The notes: generated by a model not told the origin, from the letters alone. Positions 8,924 through 17,157 are shown, counted from the stretch's first letter. The stretch: 64,000 nt of DNA from Methanothermobacter tenebrarum (GCF_023167465.1 NZ_AP025698.1:868001-932000), one strand, 5' to 3'. Numbers and translations are program-made.

Positions 8924-9742
8924 ATGTTATTCAGATCCGGTATACTAAATGAGTTCGTGGGAAACCTTAAAAGTGGGGAAAAGGTAGAAATAAAGGATCG
9001 CTGGGATTATTACCGTATCTTATATGCCCATCTATTAGATGATGTGAAGATATGGGGTGGGTTGATAAAATTCAAATTCAAAGGCGCTGATCTCAGATTT
9101 TATTCAAGCACTGATAAGAGGGGTCTATTAGATGCTCTCAAGGTATTAAGTGAAACCTTTGGCATGGAAACATACAAGGAATTAAATGTTAAAGGGAAAA
9201 TCATACTCGATATAGGCTCATATATCGGAGATTCACCAATCTATTTTATTTTGAAGGGGGCGAGGCAAGTATACGCCCTCGAACCATATCCCAGCTCCTA
9301 TATCCTACTCTTGAAAAATATCAAGGTTAATGGTTTGGATGAGAAGATAATAGCATTTAATGAAGGTCTCAGTGAAAAACTAGGGAAGATAAAAATAGAA
9401 GAAGATTATAGGGCCTTGGCCACTTCACGATTAAAAGACTTCCACAAGGGAAAAACCGTGAAATTAACAAACCTAACAAAGATAGTGGAAAAATTCAATC
9501 TAAAAGGTGCCTCTTTGAAAATGGACTGTGAAGGTTGCGAATACAATATACTTGAAACACCAGAAAATATCCTAGGAACGTTCCAAGAGATAATAATAGA
9601 ATACCACTATGGTTATACGAACCTCAAAGAAAAACTGGAAAAGGCTGGTTTCCGGGTCAAAAACACGAAACCAACCCTCTACAAGATGGGAGCTCGCAAA
9701 CTCCTAATGGGCTATTTACATGCAAAGGATATAAAAAGATGA
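8924..9742 (+). CDS. FkbM-family SAM-dependent methyltransferase
   Basis: About 272 residues. A Rossmann methyltransferase core begins at ~residue 95 with ILDIGSYIGDSPIYF (motif I, SAM-binding), then YALEPYPSSYILLLKNIKVN (motif II acidic residue), and ends with SLKMDCEGCEYNIL, the diagnostic FkbM motif. The ~90-residue N-terminal extension contains aromatic and Lys-rich helices and is not recognised. FkbM proteins methylate sugars, lipids or other small molecules; here it could decorate a surface glycan or lipid (inference). The frame is open above the ATG but holds no other start codon, so ATG 8924 is used. The TATA box about 80 bases upstream leaves a leader of about 50 bases. Confidence 0.82.
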   Translation: MLFRSGILNEFVGNLKSGEKVEIKDRWDYYRILYAHLLDDVKIWGGLIKFKFKGADLRFYSSTDKRGLLDALKVLSETFGMETYKELNVKGKIILDIGSYIGDSPIYFILKGARQVYALEPYPSSYILLLKNIKVNGLDEKIIAFNEGLSEKLGKIKIEEDYRALATSRLKDFHKGKTVKLTNLTKIVEKFNLKGASLKMDCEGCEYNILETPENILGTFQEIIIEYHYGYTNLKEKLEKAGFRVKNTKPTLYKMGARKLLMGYLHAKDIKR

Positions 9743-9852
9743 TGCTTTTCCCCATTCTTAGAACACTTAACCCAAGACATTCTCCCCAAAGAGGGATGCG
9801 CATTCAAATTCAAGAAAACACAAACAAGATCCAAAGGAAATGCATAGGGCTT

Positions 9853-9987
9853 CTAACAATCACAATCTACAGAATAGTCCACCATTAAACTTGAAAAAAA
9901 GATAATGGCCATAACACCCAGTGACGATACAACAGACCAAGTAGAAACAGAAAAACCCTCAACATAAATGCTAGGAGGTTCATGCAC
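9853..9987 (-). CDS. Possible small membrane protein (44 aa)
   Basis: Low-confidence short ORF. From a GTG at 9987 it reads a 44-residue peptide starting VHEPPSIYVEGFSVSTWS. It has one hydrophobic helix (SLGVMAIIFFSSLMV) and ends DYSVDCDC. The same frame is open for another 70 residues upstream, and that part looks less coding-like. No strong SD is seen. It may be a real small membrane protein or the tail of a decayed one. The flanks (9743-9852 and 9988-10254) show nothing else. Confidence 0.28.
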   Translation of the reverse strand: MHEPPSIYVEGFSVSTWSVVSSLGVMAIIFFSSLMVDYSVDCDC

Positions 9988-10254
9988 ATGACACTCTGCT
10001 GGAGGCAACAAGCTAGAAGAATGACAAAAAAAAGCTTTATAAAAAAACATGGAACAGGCACTATATTTCAAGTTCAGACCCTTATCAAAACCCCTATCTG
10101 TCCCATCAACAAGCCTATACCCTACTATTCTTATATCCATTGATACATTGGTCCCCCAGCTTGGGAAATTCTGTCCTGGAAGGTGGCACCCCCCCAAAAT
10201 AGATTTGAGGGGAAACTCAGAATACTATAGTCACAAGGTGACCTTGCAATTTTC

Positions 10255-10407
10255 TTATCCTGTTTTAGCATTGACTATTGCCATCAAAATAATTCCGAGT
10301 CCAACCCCAATAATCGCACCTATATCCGGCCTATTAAAGGCTAAACCAATGCCAATACATATTAGTAAGCAACCTACAAAAACTAAACCTCCAGGTTTTT
10401 TATCCAT
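10255..10407 (-). CDS. Small two-helix membrane protein (50 aa)
   Basis: Short gene easily missed by length filters. It begins MDKKPGGLVFVGCLLICIG and ends AIVNAKTG, with two hydrophobic segments separated by the loop NRPD. The first segment holds two Cys and the second is Gly-rich (IIGVGLGIILM). A purine-rich GGGAGAG lies about 7 nt before the ATG. The composition is that of a genuine small membrane protein, but no family is recognised. It lies just downstream of, and on the same strand as, the CPBP protease gene, 40 bases apart, so co-transcription is possible. Confidence 0.6.
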   Translation of the reverse strand: MDKKPGGLVFVGCLLICIGIGLAFNRPDIGAIIGVGLGIILMAIVNAKTG

Positions 10408-10447
10408 ACACACACTCTCCCTATTCTATTAAAATTTTCCCAATAGC

Positions 10448-11251
10448 CTAATTATGCCTACTTTGGAGGTGGTATCCTTTTTTGCGCATCATCCTCCTAG
10501 GCCCCCATATTATTATGATGATTATCACCACGATCATGTTTAGGATGATAGAGTATAAGCCGCCTAGTTTTGTGGCCATTGTTGGGAAGATGAAGTGTGA
10601 AAGGTTGCCCATTGTATGGAATAATATGACTGCTAGTATGCTTCTTCCAGTGTTATTGTATATCCATGTGATTAGTATTGATAGTAGTATTGTGCCGAGT
10701 ATAAAACCCAGGATTGGCACGTTCTGGTATATTTCTTGTCCTTTCATAGAGAACAATGGGAGGTGCCATAGTCCCCATATGATCCCAAGTATTATACTGG
10801 AGATTAGGGCATTGTACCGTTTTTGTAGTCTGTCAAGGGCGTATCCTCTCCAACCGAATTCTTCAGCAACTGGCCCGCCAAGGAATAGGATGTAGAAGAA
10901 TGCTGGGATTATAATCCATGGTTGATACAAAACATGGATTGAAGGTGCTGTTTCGCCGCTCAAGATGGCTAGTAGGAGTGATAATCCTATAATGGTTGGC
11001 ATTAGTAAGAATATTGGTATGAGCCAGATCTTCTCGAAGCTGAAATCTATGCCCCTTTTAAATAGTCTCCCCACCCCATCTAACCCTTCATTTATGTATG
11101 TGAGGATGAAAGCGGCTATTGTCGGGCCAAATGGGGCGAGATACAATCTTATACCCCATAGAACTTCTGGTAGCCAGAGTAGCCAGGACCAAGCAAATGC
11201 TATTATAAAGAATAGGTACAAGTCCTTTTCAGATTTATTTGCAATTTTCAA
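10448..11251 (-). CDS. CPBP-family intramembrane metalloprotease
   Basis: Integral membrane protein of 267 residues with about eight transmembrane segments. The three CPBP (Abi/CAAX-protease-like) motifs are present: EEFGWRGYAL (EExxxR), WGLWHLPLF (second motif with His) and ILFHTMGN (third motif His). The family includes CAAX-prenyl proteases and bacteriocin self-immunity or regulatory proteases. The archaeal substrate is unknown. The start codon appears to be TTG at 11251, with GGGGGAC about 11 nt upstream. It is transcribed away from the next gene. Confidence 0.85.
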   Translation of the reverse strand: MKIANKSEKDLYLFFIIAFAWSWLLWLPEVLWGIRLYLAPFGPTIAAFILTYINEGLDGVGRLFKRGIDFSFEKIWLIPIFLLMPTIIGLSLLLAILSGETAPSIHVLYQPWIIIPAFFYILFLGGPVAEEFGWRGYALDRLQKRYNALISSIILGIIWGLWHLPLFSMKGQEIYQNVPILGFILGTILLSILITWIYNNTGRSILAVILFHTMGNLSHFIFPTMATKLGGLYSIILNMIVVIIIIIIWGPRRMMRKKGYHLQSRHN

Positions 11252-11440
11252 AGGTGACAGTCCCCCGGTTATCTTCTAACCTCCCCAAGTTTGAAGGGAA
11301 ATAGTAAATTGTGTGAAAATATACAATCCACCCATATATAAACTGGGCGATTTTAGAAGTTCCCTTTGCAAAAAGAATATAAAGGGGGAAATTCCTAAAA
11401 ATAAATTTGTGGCAATTTATTTCCCAGAAAAAAGAAGATA

Positions 11441-11977
11441 GTGGAAATATCCCAAATGAGCGCCAGATTGGAGGAAATCTTATTGAAAACCAGCACATTA
11501 ATAATAATATTAATAATAGCGGCTCTTATAGGGGTCGTAGGGGCAGTATACCTATTACAGGGTGAAGAGACCACACCTAGCATGGTGGTTAACATTACTG
11601 AGAAGAAACCTTCTAATTTAACATCCACCAGGGGAGGCGCGGAACTTGTGGCGGTACAAGAAGGTCCTAAAACCGCGCACCCAGGGACAAACGTGACAAT
11701 AACCTGCAAGATAAAAAATATAGGATCAGAGGCGGCTGAGAACATCACGATAACCTCTCAGATAGTTGAAAGGCACATAGACCGGATAGGCCCCGGCGAG
11801 GAAGTGGAATTCACGGTCAAGGCTTACATTCCAACCCCCGAGGAGGTTGAAGAAGCCTTCGGCCCAAATGCAACACTATCAAACCCATTCTTCATTGGAG
11901 GATACACTGTAATATACCATGACATGAAAGGCAAGCATGAAATCAGTTCAAATCCACTCAGAATAAACCTAATCTAA
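11441..11977 (+). CDS. Membrane-anchored CARDB-like extracytoplasmic protein
   Basis: About 178 residues. One N-terminal transmembrane anchor (STLIIILIIAALIGVVGAVY), a Thr/Pro/Asn linker, and an immunoglobulin-like domain from ~65 with AHPGTNVTITCKIKNIGSEA and GPGEEVEFTVKAYIP. These are the typical signatures of CARDB/DUF11 cell-surface domains, so the domain should face the outside. The function is probably adhesion or scaffold (inference). The start is uncertain between GTG 11441 and ATG 11456. A TATA element (CATATATAAA near 11332) lies about 110 bases upstream. The repeated hairpin (copy 2) begins 5 bases after the stop and could affect mRNA ending or stability. Confidence 0.6.
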   Translation: MEISQMSARLEEILLKTSTLIIILIIAALIGVVGAVYLLQGEETTPSMVVNITEKKPSNLTSTRGGAELVAVQEGPKTAHPGTNVTITCKIKNIGSEAAENITITSQIVERHIDRIGPGEEVEFTVKAYIPTPEEVEEAFGPNATLSNPFFIGGYTVIYHDMKGKHEISSNPLRINLI

Positions 11978-11982
11978 ACACC

Positions 11983-12035
11983 TTAACTCCATCGGCGGGA
12001 ACCCCCCCTATGGGGGGGTGAAAGCCGAAAAACAT
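11983..12035. repeat. Conserved hairpin element, copy 2
   Basis: Second copy of the element at 8514-8565. The outer stem is CGGC (11993-11996) with GCCG (12024-12027). The inner stem is seven C (12002-12008) with seven G (12012-12018). The internal loops are GGGAA and TGAAA. The longer inner stem with the same loop bases suggests that structure is conserved rather than sequence alone. It sits between the end of the CARDB-like gene and the TATA box of the RNA candidate. Confidence 0.62.
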
Positions 12036-12059
12036 TTATACACTTTTAAAATTGTGCTA

Positions 12060-12226
12060 ACCTCCAGGTAGGAGGATGTGATCTCATCACCTTGTATCCT
12101 GTAAAAACTGTAGGGTGGATGGGTAAGGTTTGGGACAGTCCAGAATTCCCACCTGTTAGGGTGATGCTACAGGTCGTCTGTGAAGCAAGCCTGCAATAGC
12201 TGGTGGCAGTTCACTTAACCCATTTT
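12060..12226 (+). ncRNA. Candidate structured non-coding RNA
   Basis: A GC-rich segment in an AT-rich gap with no ORF. It has its own TATA box (CATTTATAC, 12033-12041) about 25 bases upstream and a T-run (CATTTTTATA, 12221-12230) at the end. It is packed with perfect inverted repeats: CCTCC/GGAGG (12061-12075), GTGAT/ATCAC (12078-12090), GGTGG/CCACC (12114-12153), CCTGT/ACAGG (12152-12173), and a GTGAA-CTGC / GCAG-TTCAC arm (12180-12214). GGTGG/CCACC and CCTGT/ACAGG share two bases and may be alternatives. I see no SRP, RNase P or tRNA signature. Strand and ends are inferred from the promoter and T-run. Confidence 0.55.
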
Positions 12227-12271
12227 TATAAGAAGGGTAAAGGCAAGGGGGAAATCGACACCTAAATAGTA

Positions 12272-13459
12272 TCAGAAGAGTGGGATGAGACCTGGATTAT
12301 CCCCGGTAATACACTCACCCCCACCAGGGGTTACTATGAAGGTGTTCTCGATTCCAACCATCCCCACACCCCTGATACCCCTTTTGGGTTCGATGGCCAA
12401 TGTCATGTTCTCCTCAAGGGGCTCATTAAATTTTTCAGCAATCACTGGCACCTCATCTATGACTAGGCCTATACCATGACCCAGGAACTTAACCTGATGA
12501 CCCTCAAAGCCCATGAAATTCTTTTTAAAATCTTTGTCAAGCCCCCCTATTATAGTCCTGTAGATTTCCGCAGGGCTTATACCAGGTTTTAGCATATCTG
12601 CGATCTCATCTTGGATCTCAACACATCGCCTATGGGCTTCTCTCACTTCCCTTGGGATTTGCTGGTCAAAGATGTATATCATGGTCTTATCTGTATGATA
12701 ACCTTCCATGCCAAAGCCTATGTCCACGTAAACTAAGTCTCCCTTTTTTAGTTTGCGCTTGCGGCTTCCAAGTAATGGTGCTGCCGGTGACAATCCACGG
12801 TTTCCACTGGCCCCGTTAAAGTATGATGGGTAGATTGAAGTTTCACCAAATCCTATGTGTCCAAGTAGCATTTCGGTGTCGAACATTCCAAAGCGTGTGA
12901 CACCATGGTATCCTTCGTCTATCATTATCTTGAAAAGTTCTGCTCCGAGTCTGGCTTCGCTCATACCCTCATATAACAATTCAGGTACGATGTCTTCGAG
13001 TATGTGTTGATGTTTTTCCCCGGATTTCCTCATTAGCCCAAGCTCGTATCTGCTCTTTATGGCTCTTACCATCCCTATAATAGGATCCGCGCTCTTGCAG
13101 TCTTTGATGGGGAAGTACTTTCTGAATCTTTCATATAATGCTAACGGTATCGATTTTGTTTCAAGGTATATTGTATCCGGGATTTTATCGAGGCTTTGGC
13201 TAGCATCACGGAAACTGTTCATGTGTCTTATGTCTTTGAAGTTGGATTCTTCTAGTGCCCGTTGGTAGCTGCGCCGCACCCAGAAGATTGGGTCGTCATC
13301 CGATGGTATGAGGAGCATGCCATCCTGCATGGTCCCGGTAAAATAATATTGGTTTATCTTGGTGAAGATTACTGCCATCTCCCATTGGGGGTCTTTCTCA
13401 TCCATCCTAGCCCTGAAACGTTTCATACGATCTTCAAGTTCACTATATGGTACCCTCAA
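12272..13459 (-). CDS. M24-family Xaa-Pro dipeptidase/aminopeptidase
   Basis: Metallopeptidase of the pita-bread fold, about 395 residues. An N-terminal creatinase-like domain (to ~160) is followed by the catalytic domain. The five metal ligands are visible: DLVYVDIG (Asp), YHTDKT (Asp), FLGHGIGL (His), LAIEPK (Glu) and GIENTF (Glu). It probably removes an N-terminal residue preceding proline from peptides in the cytoplasm. I choose the TTG at 13459 (LRVPYSELED) because GGGGGGTG lies 6 nt before it, while the upstream in-frame ATG at 13480 has no SD and would place that SD inside the gene. A CCCC run just upstream can pair with this SD. Confidence 0.88.
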   Translation of the reverse strand: MRVPYSELEDRMKRFRARMDEKDPQWEMAVIFTKINQYYFTGTMQDGMLLIPSDDDPIFWVRRSYQRALEESNFKDIRHMNSFRDASQSLDKIPDTIYLETKSIPLALYERFRKYFPIKDCKSADPIIGMVRAIKSRYELGLMRKSGEKHQHILEDIVPELLYEGMSEARLGAELFKIMIDEGYHGVTRFGMFDTEMLLGHIGFGETSIYPSYFNGASGNRGLSPAAPLLGSRKRKLKKGDLVYVDIGFGMEGYHTDKTMIYIFDQQIPREVREAHRRCVEIQDEIADMLKPGISPAEIYRTIIGGLDKDFKKNFMGFEGHQVKFLGHGIGLVIDEVPVIAEKFNEPLEENMTLAIEPKRGIRGVGMVGIENTFIVTPGGGECITGDNPGLIPLF

Positions 13460-13555
13460 AATGTAACACCCCCCACACATAGGGGATAATAAATCTAAAA
13501 TTCATTTGTAGAAAAAAAACTTTAAAATTTTATGGGGGCTGCCCCCCATAAGATA

Positions 13556-14062
13556 CTAGGATATCTTGAAGCTTTGTATTATTTTCTGGAGTGTGGTCAG
13601 ATCACTTTGTGGACTGCTGTAATATAAGTGGTATCCTGTACTTTCATCCATTTTTATATGTACTGCTGTGATAAACTGGTTCCCTTCTTTCCATTGGATG
13701 AGAGCAGCGTTTTTACCCCCCACACTTAGACTTTCGTCTTTTGACACAATCTGTGAAGCTTCAAGTGATGATTCCATTCGCTCTAACCATTCACTTGGTG
13801 ATCTTACATAACCTTCACTTGTTGCTCTTAACTCTACCACCGCGAATTCCTCCGTATCATTCCCAAGGTATGTTATAACATTAGCTGATCCATACGCTAA
13901 AGTAGGAATAGAAGCCTCCAATTCACCAGCGGACAAGTTCTCCCAAGTTCCAGGGTATTGGAACGTTATACCATCCCCAGAAAATGTCTTATCAGGTGTT
14001 TCCGTGCAGCCAAATGCAAAAGCCACAAACAACACCATTATGATTGGTAAAAACCTCTTCAT
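13556..14062 (-). CDS. PsbP-related lipoprotein
   Basis: Exported lipoprotein of 168 residues. The signal peptide MKRFLPIIMVLFVAFAFG ends at a lipobox-like FGC, so Cys19 is the probable lipidation site. The mature part (FSGDGITFQYPGTWENL through ALIQWKEGNQFITAVHI to LQKIIQSFKIS) has the pattern of PsbP/DUF1795-like domains found in many methanogen lipoproteins of unknown function. GGGAGG lies 6 nt before the ATG. A perfect 14-base GC palindrome lies just upstream of its promoter (14118-14131), a candidate operator. Confidence 0.75.
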   Translation of the reverse strand: MKRFLPIIMVLFVAFAFGCTETPDKTFSGDGITFQYPGTWENLSAGELEASIPTLAYGSANVITYLGNDTEEFAVVELRATSEGYVRSPSEWLERMESSLEASQIVSKDESLSVGGKNAALIQWKEGNQFITAVHIKMDESTGYHLYYSSPQSDLTTLQKIIQSFKIS

Positions 14063-14464
14063 AAAAAACCTCCCTACAAACTATACTATTATTTTGTATC
14101 CTAATAGTATAAAAAAAGTGGGGGCCCCCACAAAGAGAACATAAAATAATCCTGGTACATACCACCTCCATGGGGGGGACTGTTTCAGATGGTAACAAAC
14201 AAGAACATCTTTCCAGAGTAGTCATAATCATCCCCACACTCAATATCCGGAGGAGACGAGCCCCCCGATGGACGCAAGACCCCCCACACTGAAGTGCCCA
14301 GATCATCTCCTGAGACAGGACCTAAAGGATTCGGGGAGGTGGGAGCCCCCACACAAAAGCCAACCAATAAAAGGGTGGAAGTCCAAGTATAGTAGAACTC
14401 TTCTAAATTGTGAGCACTTTCAAGCCTCTATGATAGGGACATTTTTGCAATAATAGACGACACA
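14063..14464. other. Intergenic region with GC palindrome and repeated C-runs
   Basis: About 400 bases with no supported gene. It contains the lipoprotein promoter, the palindrome at 14118-14131 and three copies of a CCCCACAC-type run (near 14234, 14283 and 14347). ORFs here are low-complexity readings of those runs. Confidence 0.4.
14118..14131. promoter_or_regulatory. Perfect GC palindrome, candidate operator
   Basis: GTGGGGGCCCCCAC is a perfect 14-base palindrome. Read on the minus strand it is followed within 7 bases by the TATA-like TTATACTA of the PsbP-like lipoprotein gene, so it covers the BRE/upstream promoter face. A dimeric regulator could bind there. It is not followed by a transcript that would need a terminator at that point. 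Confidence 0.4.
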
Positions 14465-14854
14465 TTATATTTCCTCTTTTTTTGGGCGTTTCGGTGTCAG
14501 TTCTTCATCTTCTCTCCGCCAGGGGGGTGAGACTATACATAAAAAGGAGAGTATGGAGTCACCAATATTCTCAATATGCTGCACACACCCCGCTGGGATC
14601 AAAATAGCATCACCCGCCCCCACACTCTTCTTCTCATCATCAACGTGCATCATGGCACGACCCTTTATGATGTAGTAGACTTCTACAGATTTTTTTAGAC
14701 GGTGTGGTAGGGAAGATTCTCCAGGTTCGAGGATGGCGTGAGCCAAGCTAAAATTCATCTTTAAACCTTCACGTTTAGGATGTAGGAGTTCACAGAGGAG
14801 CGTACCATCTAACACCCTACTATAAGAACAATCCCTTGGATTTTTAACAATCAA
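14465..14854 (-). CDS. Cupin-domain protein
   Basis: About 129 residues with a single cupin barrel. The metal-binding pattern is seen as LEPGESSLPHRLKKSVEVYYIIKGRA (His and Glu of motif 1 in altered spacing) and GDAILIPAGCVQHIENIG (motif 2 His). Such proteins are often sugar epimerases, dioxygenases or small-molecule sensors; the substrate is unknown. The C-terminal tail is charged (RREDEELTPKRPKKEE). The start is assigned to TTG 14854, because GGAGGTG lies 7 nt before it; the frame above has no SD. It is divergent from the helical protein at 14915, with 60 bases between the starts. Confidence 0.78.
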   Translation of the reverse strand: MIVKNPRDCSYSRVLDGTLLCELLHPKREGLKMNFSLAHAILEPGESSLPHRLKKSVEVYYIIKGRAMMHVDDEKKSVGAGDAILIPAGCVQHIENIGDSILSFLCIVSPPWRREDEELTPKRPKKEEI

Positions 14855-14914
14855 AAAAGAACACCTCCAATATATTATATTAGAAATGAACTTATAATAT
14901 GGAGGTGGAAGCAT
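14855..14914. promoter_or_regulatory. Overlapping divergent promoters
   Basis: The 60 bases between the cupin gene and the helical-protein gene carry an SD on each side (GGAGGTG at both ends, in opposite orientation). Between them are AT-rich TATA-like elements facing both ways (TATATTATATTA near 14867-14878 and TTATAATA near 14892). The two promoters must overlap, so the genes may exclude or co-regulate each other. Confidence 0.45.
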
Positions 14915-15250
14915 ATGGATGATAGCCTGCTTGCTTTCCATTATGCTGACCGGGCGAAGGCATTCATCCTAGAAACATTCCACTTATTCGAATACTACCA
15001 ACAGTTAAACAATTGTAGAGAACTCATGCTAGAAATACTCAAAGGATGCGAAAAGGAGATAACACTCGGAAAAAACATATGCTCCAAGATAACCTGGGCA
15101 AAAGATTACTTCGAAGAGGCATCCAAACTGGCCAGGGAACTTATAAGGGACTTCAACAGGGGAGACAATGAACAAGTAAAAGAGGATCTTAGGAACATGT
15201 TAAATAAGATGACAACCTGCGCCGCCACAGCAGAAAAAAATATAAACTAA
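14915..15250 (+). CDS. Small helical protein of unknown function
   Basis: 111 residues, predicted to be almost all alpha-helix, with no transmembrane segment and several Cys residues (NNCRELM, KGCEKE, NICSK, TTCAAT). The sequence begins MDDSLLAFHYADRAKAF and resembles a four-helix bundle or HEPN/cytochrome-c'-like packing, but I recognise no family. It has a strong SD, GGAGGTG, 7 nt before the ATG. It is divergent from the cupin gene with overlapping promoters, which may link their functions. Confidence 0.62.
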   Translation: MDDSLLAFHYADRAKAFILETFHLFEYYQQLNNCRELMLEILKGCEKEITLGKNICSKITWAKDYFEEASKLARELIRDFNRGDNEQVKEDLRNMLNKMTTCAATAEKNIN

Positions 15251-15502
15251 AGACCTAACAGGTCATCTAAAACTCATCAACTACCCCACCCTCCTAGTTG
15301 TGTGGGGGGTTTCCTACTCCAATAACAGAACCTGGATTAGTTGCAGTTTTGCTTCCACAAGCTCATAGCTACTCAACCCCATGAGAAAGAATCCTACTAG
15401 TGGACTTGCAATAATAGGAGCCTAACATGTCCTAAATATGGTCGAAAATATTGAAATGGGCAAAACCTGCTGGGGGAGATGATAGAAAGGAGAAGAGGAG
15501 AA

Positions 15503-16633
15503 ATGAGGATAGGCATAGTGACAGAATACTTCCCCAAAAGTCAAAAATTAGACATCAGAGGGGGTGCTGAAGCCTGCGCATTCAACGAAGCCTGGACACT
15601 GAAAAGAAGACATAATATAACAATTTTAACATCAAGAGAAACCGGCACGCCAAGGGAATATACCATAGATGATCTCCATGTTATAGGATGCGGCCCCCCA
15701 CGCCCATATGTACAGAAAGGCTCATTCTTTGAACGTTTAAAGTTCATGACAGACGCCTACCATATAGGCTCAAAACTCGACCTCGATGTTATAATAGGCT
15801 ACAACTTCATAACACACCCCGTAGCATGGAAGATAGGGAGAAAAATTGGCATACCAGCGGTTGCACGCTACCACGACGTCTGGATAGGTCAATGGATAAA
15901 AAATATAGGCTGGGGTGGCATACTCGGCGAGATACTTGAAAGATACAACCTTTCAAGAAACTTTGACCAAATAATCGCAGTATCAGAATATACCAGAGAA
16001 AAACTCAAAAAATATTTCCCAGCCGAAAAAATAAGCGTAGTCCACAACATCATAGACCCTAAAGTCCCAGAACATGAAAAAAATGAAAGACCAACCATCA
16101 CATGCGTTTCAAGACTCGTCAAATACAAGAGAGTAGAAGATCTCATAAAAGCCGTTAAAATCCTCATAGATGACTTTCCAGGCCTCAAGTGCAACATAGT
16201 GGGTACAGGCCCCCTTGAAGGATATCTCAAGAAACTCACAGGCGACCTAGGCCTCGATAAACATGTTAAATTTCATGGATTCATCAAGAAACATGAGGAC
16301 GTGCTCAGGATGATAGCATCATCACACGTTTTTTGCCTGCCAAGTGTGGTCGAGGGCTTCGGGATCGTCATAGTAGAATCCATGAGCTGTGGAACGCCAT
16401 TCGTCGCCACAAGGATACCCCCAATACTTGAGGCAAGTAAAGGTAAAGGCGGATTATTCTTTAAACCAAAAAATCATGAAGACCTTGCAGATAAGGTAAA
16501 AATGCTCCTAGAAGATAACGAACTCTATGAAAGATTAAAAGTGGAAGGCCTCAGAGAATTCAAAGAATACAGAAGCGAAAATATCGGGAAAAAATTAGAA
16601 AAGATACTAAAAAGCCTCCAAACTGGAACGTGA
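15503..16633 (+). CDS. GT4-family glycosyltransferase
   Basis: Retaining glycosyltransferase of the GT-B fold, about 376 residues. An N-terminal acceptor domain begins MRIGIVTEYFPKSQK and has RGGAEACAFNEAW, the usual glycine-rich loop. The C-terminal domain holds TITCVSRLVKYKRVEDLIKA, CNIVGTGPLEGYL and VEGFGIVIVESMSCGTPFVA, the EX7E nucleotide-sugar motif. It should transfer a sugar from a nucleotide donor to a surface glycan or lipid. ATG 15503 is preferred over ATG 15479 because the N-terminus then matches the family and GGAG elements lie upstream. It stands alone, with no other glycosylation gene next to it. Confidence 0.88.
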   Translation: MRIGIVTEYFPKSQKLDIRGGAEACAFNEAWTLKRRHNITILTSRETGTPREYTIDDLHVIGCGPPRPYVQKGSFFERLKFMTDAYHIGSKLDLDVIIGYNFITHPVAWKIGRKIGIPAVARYHDVWIGQWIKNIGWGGILGEILERYNLSRNFDQIIAVSEYTREKLKKYFPAEKISVVHNIIDPKVPEHEKNERPTITCVSRLVKYKRVEDLIKAVKILIDDFPGLKCNIVGTGPLEGYLKKLTGDLGLDKHVKFHGFIKKHEDVLRMIASSHVFCLPSVVEGFGIVIVESMSCGTPFVATRIPPILEASKGKGGLFFKPKNHEDLADKVKMLLEDNELYERLKVEGLREFKEYRSENIGKKLEKILKSLQTGT

Positions 16634-17157
16634 ACCTACATTATAAAAGGTTTTCTTGTAAATAAAGGTTATTAGTAGTCCCCTTTAATTTGAAGAATAT
16701 TCCAGAAGCTGGGCGGATAAAAATATTTTTGTGTCGTTGCATCCCTCAAGCCATTTTTTTATTCCATAAGAAAATCCTTGGAAGTTTATATTTTCTTACT
16801 TAGGGATCCTAGTCCTCTGGGGGGCTGTGAAGACGCGCAGTGATGATGTTATGCGAACTTTCGTCAATGGCCGGACAATGTATAGCAATTGCAGATCATG
16901 GAACTGACTATAGCATCCTTTAAAGAAGGTGGAGGATGGCATTCCCCAGAGAAGATAATCTCACTTATAAAATGGTCTCCAATAGTTGAATATTGTGATT
17001 TTTCAATATTTTTTTACAAATAAAACTTTGAAGCGTAAGTGACCGCCCTTCTTTTGTGGGGGGATTATAGCAACGTAAATAAGAACAAGTGCCCCCTCCC
17101 AAAACTGTGAAGTCGATTCTATGGAATGTAAGATTTGATGGGGGAGGTGATCTTCTT
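16634..17157. other. Intergenic region; nothing supported
   Basis: About 520 bases without a convincing gene. A GTGGAGG SD-like run near 16930 is followed by an ORF of only about 17 codons. A G-rich GTGGGGGG run lies near 17056. A box-C-like GTGATGA near 16840 and a CTGA near 16914 were considered for a C/D-box RNA, but the spacing is too long. Confidence 0.35.

Noticed and set aside
16838..16918. Box C-like GTGATGA and box D-like CTGA, possible C/D-box sRNA
   Set aside because: The spacing of about 75 bases is too long, and there is no clear D'/C' pair or terminal stem.
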